Assembly: GCF_949628265.1 (NCBI RefSeq)
Contig: NC_088786.1
Span: forward strand, 41,747,681-41,811,680
DNA length: 64,000 nucleotides
Origin: Cloeon dipterum
Taxonomy: Eukaryota; Arthropoda; Insecta; Ephemeroptera; Baetidae
Direction of reading: 5' to 3'
Shown: positions 56,864 to 64,000 of the stretch, piece by piece
Position numbering within the stretch: position 1 is the stretch's first letter
Layout: every line of letters begins with the position of its first letter
Made by a program: the position numbers and the translations under genes
Notes under the pieces: model-generated
Database searches by the model: none
What the model saw: the letters and a program-made list of their open reading frames with translations, nothing else
Told to the model about the DNA's origin: nothing

Positions 56864-59800
56864 CTGATTATATCAACATTATGTCTTGGAATAATTTAAA
56901 AAAAAAAGAATTAGACATTTTGTTTGTGGTTGTGGCTTTCACGGTGCTGGTTTTCGTTCCTGGTGGATCTGGCACCTCGCAAACAAAGTTGGAAACCGTG
57001 TCGCACGAGATTCCCTCGAGACCCAGAGCGCTGAGACCGAGACAGTCGCCATCTTTTGACGGGTCTTTGGGTGGGAGAAGCACAGAGGCCAAATCTCCCA
57101 GCCAATCAGTGCCCCCGTCGGTGACCTTTTTCATCGAGGTCAAGAACGTGGTTGATGAAAGGCCTAATGAGAGAGAGGATGCCATCAAGAATTCTATAAA
57201 ATCGAGACGAAACTATACCAATGTCTCCAAGAAAATCCTTAACAGGGTCAAGCTCAGCGATCGAGCCAAGAGACATGAGCTCCAGACCTTTGTCTTTGCA
57301 AATGGTTGAAGCCTCGGGAACCGTAGCAGGGTTTTTCGGTATTAATAAGTTTTTCCCCCCAACAAAATTCATAACCGCTAATTTAAGATAATTAGAATAG
57401 AATCATACAATTGAAAACAATTCCAACCATCTTCAATTGACGTTAAAGAGTCCAAACCCCTGCGAATAAATAAACGGAAAACAATATTAAAATCCATTAA
57501 TTTAGTACAAAATTTACAAAGTTGATGCGTCATCCTCCTTTTGACCTTCACAAATAAAATGGTTTTTAGAGTCGCACGAGGCGTTGAAAAATTGCTTCTT
57601 TTGTTGCACAAGGCAATTTCCCGGACCTCCAGGAGGAGTTCCAGATCCCCAATCCGATAACAAATTTGCTCCTTCCGAAATTAGAGATGAGAACGACGAG
57701 AATACTGGGCTATCGAGTAAATCTACCAACACAAATTGTGATACGAGAGAAAAATACATTTTAATTGATCTATCTAACCTATATACTGCAAATAATTTGA
57801 AATGTCTGCGGCTTCGGTCGGGCTGTCTAAAGAGGCTATTTCCATTTGGTCCTTTTCACAAATTTTCTCGGCATCAGAGAACGAAGCCTGTAAATTTTAC
57901 CCGTAAACATTTTATTGCTTCTTAAATATAGAAAGTCACCATCTCTTTTGGAAACTTGTACTCTTTAGCTCCAATTTTGACCTTTTTGTTAGAAGGTGCT
58001 AAACGACGTGGTTTTGAAGTTGAATATAAAACTATAACATGTTTTTAAAGTGGTTTACAATTGAATTCTGTCCGCCATGCTGAAAAACATCACGTGATTA
58101 TAACATGACGTGAATTTCACAGGAAGATTTCGTGGGGGAAACAGGAATTCCACGAATTATAGTCATTAAATTTTAAAAATTTGACCAATCGCAACGTGAA
58201 GAGTTGGAATGATTTTTAAAATTGAAAACAGAAATACCGTCAGGTTTTGTTGAGGCTCTCCTGAAAGAATGATGCACTACAAGATTAATAAATAAATAAG
58301 TTTCCAATAATACGGTTTCGTGGTGGGTTTTTTAGGAGAAAGTTTTTCCATTCCTGGTGGGTCAGGCGCCTGACAAACAAAGTTGGAAACCATGTCGCAC
58401 GAGACGCCAGTGAGACCGAGGGTGCTCAGACCAAGGCAATCACCGTCGGTTGAAGGGTCTTTTGGTGGAAGAAGCGCAGAGGCCAAATCTCCCAGCCAAT
58501 CCGAGCCACCGTCGGTTACTTTCGACATGGAGGTCAATAGTGTGGAGGACGACAGCCCTGAGGAGATAATAAATGAAGAATTTTTAACAAAACTACCAAA
58601 TGTGCACCAATGTCTCCGAGAAAGTCTTGAACAGAATCCAATTGCGTGAGAGAGTCGAGGGACATTAGCTCCAAGCCTTGGTCTTTGCACATGGATTTAG
58701 CCTCGGGAACCGATGCCCTTTCACTGGGAATGACCAAATTCTTTCCTCCAACAAAGTTCATAACAGCTACAAAAATTTAGTTAGAAGATCTCGTTTAAAA
58801 AATAAATGCATAACCATCTTCAATCGAGGATAAAGAGTCCAAGCCCCTAAATAATACAATTTAAGTAAGAAATTAAATAAAACCATCAGTTTCATGGTTC
58901 ACAGAGAGGATTTGTCCACTTCTATCGGGTCCTCGCAGGCGAAATTGCTTTTCGCACTGCACGAAGCGTTGTAAAACTTCCCTTCCTGCTGCACGAGGCA
59001 ATCGCCAGGACCACCTGGTGGACTTCCACTTCCCCAGTTTAAAAATCCTCCATCTCCTCCTCCAATCATTGTGGAGATTGACGCCAGAACGGGGTCGTCG
59101 GACAATCCTATTTGCAAGAAATTTTAAATCCTTGACCCACTTTTACTAATTTATTCAAACCAATGTACTGGAGATAGTCAGAGATTTTTGAAACTGCATC
59201 GGGAGTGTCGAAAGATGCCAATCGCATGTTTTCCTTTTCACAAACTTTCTTGGCACCCTCGTAATTAGCCTTTTATTAAATACGTTTCAGATTTGCTTTT
59301 CGCTCAAAGAAATTAATTAAATACCTTTCCGTACGGAAACATGTACTTTCTTTTCCCGATCCGAACAGGCTTGAAAGATGGCCCTGCATTCATAGTTTTA
59401 ATAACAGAAATCGGAAATTTGAAATTATTTCTTTACCATTGAAGGCAGAACGCAAACCTGAAAAATTCGATAGTTATCACGACTCAACATATATGGCGAT
59501 GAAAAAGTGAATCATTCTACAAAAATGCTGTGCCATAGCAGCTAGAAATGTTTTTTTTTTTTAAAAAAGAGAGAGGCTAGCAGTGCCATGTTTGATATTT
59601 GGTCTGGCATCCGGTTCATGGAAACAAAATTTTTATCACTCTCACCGTCAGTTTTTGATGACCCGTTTCTGCGTGAAAGCAATATTGCTTTAAAATCTAC
59701 ATAAAGAACCTTGATATTTTGTACTTTTTCTTGTTGAAAGAATTCGAGCACTTCCTCCGACCACAGCATTTTATTATGAAGGATCGCTGATCTCTCCGAT

Positions 59801-60107
59801 GCGAGGTTTTGACTTAAGATTTATTTTAATTAAACTGTGTGCTCTAAAAGCGAGTTGGAATAATACTTTTGATGATTTGCCTGTTCAACAATCCACCTAT
59901 GCCGAATTGTCCTTTTACATCAACAGAAACAATAAACAATAATTCTAATTAAATATTTCAACGCACTTACTCGCTGATTTTTTTCCGCAGTCCAAGGGAT
60001 GCTGAAAATTGTAAATAGAACTTAAACAAAATCAAATGCAGAGGGAGCAAAATGCTTACGAGGTAGGCTAGAAAGATCAAAACGACAGTGAACACAGTCG
60101 AATTCAT
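56592..60107 (-). CDS. Secreted multi-domain C-type lectin, N-terminal part (central copy, four CTLDs plus mucin-like linker)
   Basis: Twenty-two exons in phase, 717 codons: 60060-60107, 59971-60001, 59867-59911, 59710-59812, 59646-59668, 59437-59457, 59325-59383, 59161-59269, 58903-59107, 58815-58846, 58608-58766, 58314-58557, then 58238-58260, 58059-58079, 57940-57998, 57779-57887, 57518-57722, 57428-57459, 57219-57377, 56917-57163, 56807-56863, 56592-56751. Signal peptide MNSTVFTVVLIFLAYL, basic segment, a two-lectin-domain cassette, the same cassette again, then a Thr-rich mucin-like stretch. The cassette matches the left gene exon by exon. Domains end NFVCQ, HFICE or NFVCE and lack obvious EPN/QPD and WND sites. 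It most likely continues into 52,658-56,267 as one gene, but the join between 56,592 and 56,267 is not resolved; a separate gene ending near 56,480 is possible. Confidence 0.65.
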
Positions 60108-60350
60108 CACGTTCCCAAGCGACTATAGTTGCGTTTTGCTCGACAAACTGCGAAAGTGGAACGGTGTCGACCAACTGCTGCTCCCGTGACGGAAGTGAGG
60201 TGTCCGCAAAACAATACATGACAACTCTTTCGCTGTGTTTTTGGTGATAATGAGCTCGAGAGTAGTAAGAATGCAGGATGTGACGCATGCAGTGAAAACC
60301 TGCCAAAGAGTTGCACTATTTTCTGTGATTGCCACACCTATACCTGTGTT
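60108..60350 (-). promoter_or_regulatory. 5' flank of the central lectin gene, conserved with 50,996-51,245
   Basis: Same blocks as upstream of the left lectin gene, including GTTTTGCTCGACAAACTGCG and GTGGAACGGTGTCGACCAAC, with only scattered differences. Likely promoter and 5' UTR carried along in the duplication. Confidence 0.6.
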
Positions 60351-61496
60351 TCAAGTTGGACAGATTAAACTATAACATGCTGCATCGAATCGAAAGAGCG
60401 ATCAAAGACCCTTTTTTCAAAATAATTAAATCTTGGCAGATAAATTTATTATATTTAACAGAACATATTTGATTATCACTTTCCAATAATATTTTCTACA
60501 TTATATGAATTAATATATTTTATATTTTACTTATATATAAGATCAATACTGATTGCGTGATTTCTGGACCTTCCCCTACTTAAGAAAATAGGAGATCTCG
60601 CCGGTGCCTAACAAAAGTTTTCCGTTGGTCTGCCGAATGCCGAGGACTCAGGGAGCAAGGGTGAGCAATACATCATTCGTGCTGCAGCACATTGGAATAT
60701 CTCTCGGCTCGCCCACTTTTATATCCCTCTGCATCGGAGTGAAGTTAGCTCTTGGCGGCAGCACTTGGACAGGTGTACCAACTGGAGCCAATTTTATTCC
60801 GAACAGCTGGCGATGCAGAGTGTGCAGAGCGATTGGATAATTTGCCGTGGCACGAACTATATCGGTGAGTTGCAAAATGTTTTAAACACGCACGACACAT
60901 TTGCTCCACGGGTTGCAAACCTATTGCTTTTGCAGGCGCAAAATTCTCCGAAATGACAACGGCACAAAAAGCAATATGACGCGCTTTGACTCTTTGTCCC
61001 GCGTCAATCTTTTCGCTCGTCCGCTCAAACGCAAAAAATATCGTTCCCCTTACCTTTGCCTCGGTCACACAGGGCCCCTGGACCTTCACAGGTCGCCAGG
61101 GCCGTCCTGATCGCCCAAAAACTCGCGTCGTGCACTCTAGACCGCGCGTCCGCCTCGACTTTCAGAATAAATGGCGTCCTACTCCACTGCGCTCTGATTG
61201 GCCGAGCGCGCGGCTCTCTTGTGGCAATACAATGACATAATTTTGACGTAATTTTCAAATATAAATCTCGGATTTTATTACAAACTACTTGACCCTTCTA
61301 TTCTTGCAGATGCGATTAAAAGCGATGACCGGTCGCGTGACATTAAAAAACATTAAAAAATCAAATACGTTGTGATATATCCCCCCTATCAAATAATAAT
61401 GCAGTGATAGATTTAACACCGCTTTAATTCACACAACTCATTTTTCACGCAAGAAAACGATGCCAAGATTAAAAAATGGACGAGAAACAATTGTTT
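60351..61496. other. Intergenic DNA between lectin gene copies
   Basis: AT-rich to 60,600, then a GC-richer patch at 60,600-61,240 with overlapping frames on both strands but no domain. The last 150 bases before 61,440 resemble 52,430-52,600 from the other spacer. Confidence 0.45.
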
Positions 61497-64000
61497 CTAT
61501 GGATTTTTCACGCAGACGTAGCCAAAGACATATTTTGGGATGTAACCGTATTTCTGCGGATTCATATAATTGTCAGCGAGGTTCAGTTTTGAGGAAGAAA
61601 CTAGAATATGCCGAGAAGACTCCAAAAGAATGATCGACTCTTCGCAGGAATATCTGACTGACGCCACACCGTAGAAAGTATCCTGCAAAATGGCGCGGCT
61701 GTTGCACCACACCTCGTGCGTCGCGTTGATGAACTCCGTCTCGCCAACGAACACCGGAGACGAAACGTAATTCGCTGCAACGAGTCTTCCATTTTATTTC
61801 TGATTTGCATTAATAATGTCCAGCTTACAAAAGAAAGTGCTAATCAACATATAATCCTCCTTGGTCTCAGGTTCCATAAGCTTCATTCCCAAGGAACAGC
61901 ATTTTTTGTATATTTCCACTGGATTCTGTCGTGTTTTTTATTAGAATTTCCACTCAAGAGATAAATATTATAAAGGTAGTGAAATTTAGACTTCCGTTTC
62001 TAAAATCGATTAAAATCATTACGAACATACATAAAATGCGGCAAAAACCGTACATTGTCTAAAGTTCAAAACCATTTACTAATTTATATAATTACAAGAA
62101 GTCCAACAGAATCAAAGTTGCCAACATAATAAGTTATGTTTTGCACTATTCTCTTTTTTCCTTGGCTATCTATTTAAAGAAGATATCTTAAATTTCTTGA
62201 AATGTCATTAAAAAACAATTTCCAGCGTACCAAAATTCTTGGTATTCAACACATCTACGGCAGTTTGCTTTAAAAAAAATTAAACAAGTACGAAACGAAA
62301 TTATAAATATACTTACATCGACTTCGCAGGGATAGTTTTCTGAGAGCCAACAACGTCGGCGCGCGGGAACACAACCGATTGGAGGGGACGACTGCAATAA
62401 TTTTGACATGATTCAGGAAGTATAAAATATAATTTTTATCATACGATTGATCTATTATCATAATTTCTTATGATTATTGCCGAAACCACGCTAGGCACCT
62501 TCTGTTGGCAGCACTTGTACATTTCGTAGGCAGTCGTGCAATCATCATTCAACTCTGAATCAAAGAATTAGATCGTTCTCAAAGTGCAATTAAAAAATTC
62601 AGACTAATTGCGCTGCACTGGAGGAAGGCAGCCATTGCCTGTTCAAGCAAAACAGGGCTTTCCTGGGCTACCAGTTCTATTTGCCGCAAAACTTCCATGC
62701 TCATTGCCTTTCCAAAGTCAAACTAAAAATTAAAAAAATCTTTAAAGCGTTCCAAAAATAAATAAAAAACAAACCAATCCCATTTCAGACCCAACGCATT
62801 TTATGAAGCACTGAAAAATTTTTAAATTGTTTTTTATTTAATCCAGGTTGAAATTTAACCAACCATCAGGTTCCGCGAGACGCTTGCCGCAAGGAAGGCA
62901 GTCACGTTAAAAAGCAGGTCAATTTGTTCTGAAACAAAATTAATTTAAAATCAGAATCACTGCCGAATTTTTATGTCAATTAACCTAAAGGCACATTCCA
63001 GATTTCTGCGCATTCCATCTCCATAGCCACGTTGGGAGTGGCTTTTTTTCGAATCTCACAAAGCGGATTTTTCTGTTCTGCACAGTCGGCTGTTGCAAGC
63101 AGGGACGTTCCGTTTCTAACCTCGAGATAAACGCAGGCAAGACCTGCCTTTGGATGGCCAACCTTCCACTTGATTTCGGGGGAGACAAAGTCCCGATCCC
63201 TCGAGCACCACCGGAATTTTGAGGGGCAACCCTGGTCCGTTCCAGACAGCCAGAAGTCACCATTTCCCTCTGGATTTTTTAATTGTTTAAAAGATGCCAG
63301 AGTAAAATATTCCCTCACTGTTGATGAGTTTAGAAAAGCAATTCAATTTTCCAGCAGACTCCATCGAGGCCAGGGTCAGACCGATTTCGCAACATTTATC
63401 CCGAGCTGCGGTCCAGCTTTCCTGAGATTTCGGGTATTATAAAATAGGTCAAACCTATTAAAAAATATTCTACCGCGCTTTTGGTGAAGTTTAAAAACAT
63501 TCGTCCACATCCTTCGTACCACTCTCCATAACTGAGATATACTATATATTTAAAAACGTTATTAGCCATTATTTCACTCTCTTCAACGAGAATTAACCGA
63601 CCTATTAGATTACCTTCAACATCAAACAGAGGAGACTTTAAAACAATTTAATTTTATTTTAAGTTTAATTAATTATATAAATTTAACTAATCGTTGGCAG
63701 CTCTTAGTTGGACAAGATGCAACACACAGCGTAGGAGGTTTGATGATCAGAGACTAAAACATTAAAAAAATAATTGAAATCCGCATTTGTCTCATTTAAA
63801 TACTTTGCACGCGAAACTGTAATGGTTAGCACAGTTCCTGTCGGATAAGATTGCTCCTGTTGCATTCAAAATCTTGCGAAAGTGGATGCAGCTCTCATTG
63901 CCGCCTTTATTGTCTGGCTGTCCTTTCTCCCACGTGAGGCCTAGGTTAAAAATTGCCGGACCAAAGGGCTCGCACCACGACCATTGACCGGCTGACGAGC
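61497..64000 (-). CDS. C-type lectin / odorant-binding-protein chimera, right copy (5' end beyond window)
   Basis: A second intact copy of the 52,658-55,240 gene part. Exons checked include 62984-63274 region, 62864-62928, 62775-62810, 62605-62722, 62445-62554, 61829-61925 and 61497-61774, the five central ones having the same lengths as in the central copy (65, 36, 118, 110 bases for the OBP part). It encodes the lectin domain with TDQGCPSKFRWCSRDRDF, the OBP-like module, a Cys-pair linker (CWLSENYPCEVD) and the last lectin-like domain (KKCCSLGMKLME...VCVKNP) ending in TAG. At the window edge an upstream lectin domain (WSWCEP, SFACK) begins. Frames are open throughout, so both copies appear functional. 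The last exon keeps the conserved FVGETEFINATHEVWCNSR stretch. Confidence 0.7.
62445..63012 (-). other. Odorant-binding-protein-like module within the lectin gene, right copy
   Basis: From the Cys codon at 63,010-63,012 to exon end 62,445. Same C-x30-C-x3-C-x42-C-x8-C-x8-C spacing as the central copy, with substitutions such as EKGM to EMGL and NPVLL to SPVLL. Both copies keep all six cysteines and identical exon lengths, which argues for protein-level constraint. Confidence 0.75.

Noticed and set aside
58383-58649. Plus-strand frames recurring at 49,321, 56,881 and 58,383
   Set aside because: They recur because they are antisense to the duplicated lectin-domain exons; the minus-strand frames carry the conserved cysteines.
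1-64000. tRNA or rRNA genes
   Set aside because: No cloverleaf with A and B boxes and no rRNA-like conserved stretch was noticed on reading; a covariance-model scan would be needed to exclude them.

Overview
The window is nuclear DNA from an arthropod, most likely an insect. Coding exons are short and GC-rich, with canonical GT-AG introns, set in AT-rich non-coding DNA full of small foldback repeats. The genes are animal genes: a follistatin-like protein, a peptide-amidating lyase, a PIAS SUMO ligase, a rhodopsin-type GPCR and C-type lectins. One lectin family carries a domain with the six-cysteine spacing of hexapod odorant-binding proteins (OBPs), which is the main reason to prefer an insect. 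A mayfly-like lineage is only a guess.

Layout. 1-6.7 kb: no gene recognised, with CpG-rich and repeat DNA. 6.7-7.4 kb (+): last two exons of a follistatin-like gene. 8.6-11.3 kb (-): a complete five-exon peptidyl-alpha-hydroxyglycine alpha-amidating lyase with all catalytic landmarks and one GC-AG intron. 11.9-14.8 kb (-): a three-exon gene for a small secreted six-cysteine peptide that I cannot assign to a family. 15-22.4 kb (+): a nine-exon PIAS-type SUMO E3 ligase with two possible 3' ends. 26.6-38.6 kb (+): a seven-exon orphan GPCR spread over 12 kb of repeat-rich introns. 42.8-43.4 kb (+): a small PPxY-containing membrane protein. 44.5-46.0 kb (-): a six-exon C2H2-type zinc-finger protein with a CtBP-type PLDLS motif.

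46.9-64 kb (-) is a tandem array of multi-domain C-type lectin genes. From right to left: the 3' part of one gene running off the window edge (64,000 to 61,497), a second gene or gene pair (60,107 to 52,658), and a third gene (50,995 to 46,962). The 5' parts share a two-lectin-domain exon cassette with nearly invariant exon lengths, followed by Thr-rich mucin-like linkers. The 3' parts of the first two contain a complete OBP-like six-cysteine module between lectin domains. This lectin-OBP chimera, present as two intact tandem copies, is the most unusual thing in the window.

Exon boundaries were read by hand from splice signals and phase continuity; no alignment or transcript data were available. 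Functional names rest on recognised motifs and domain order.
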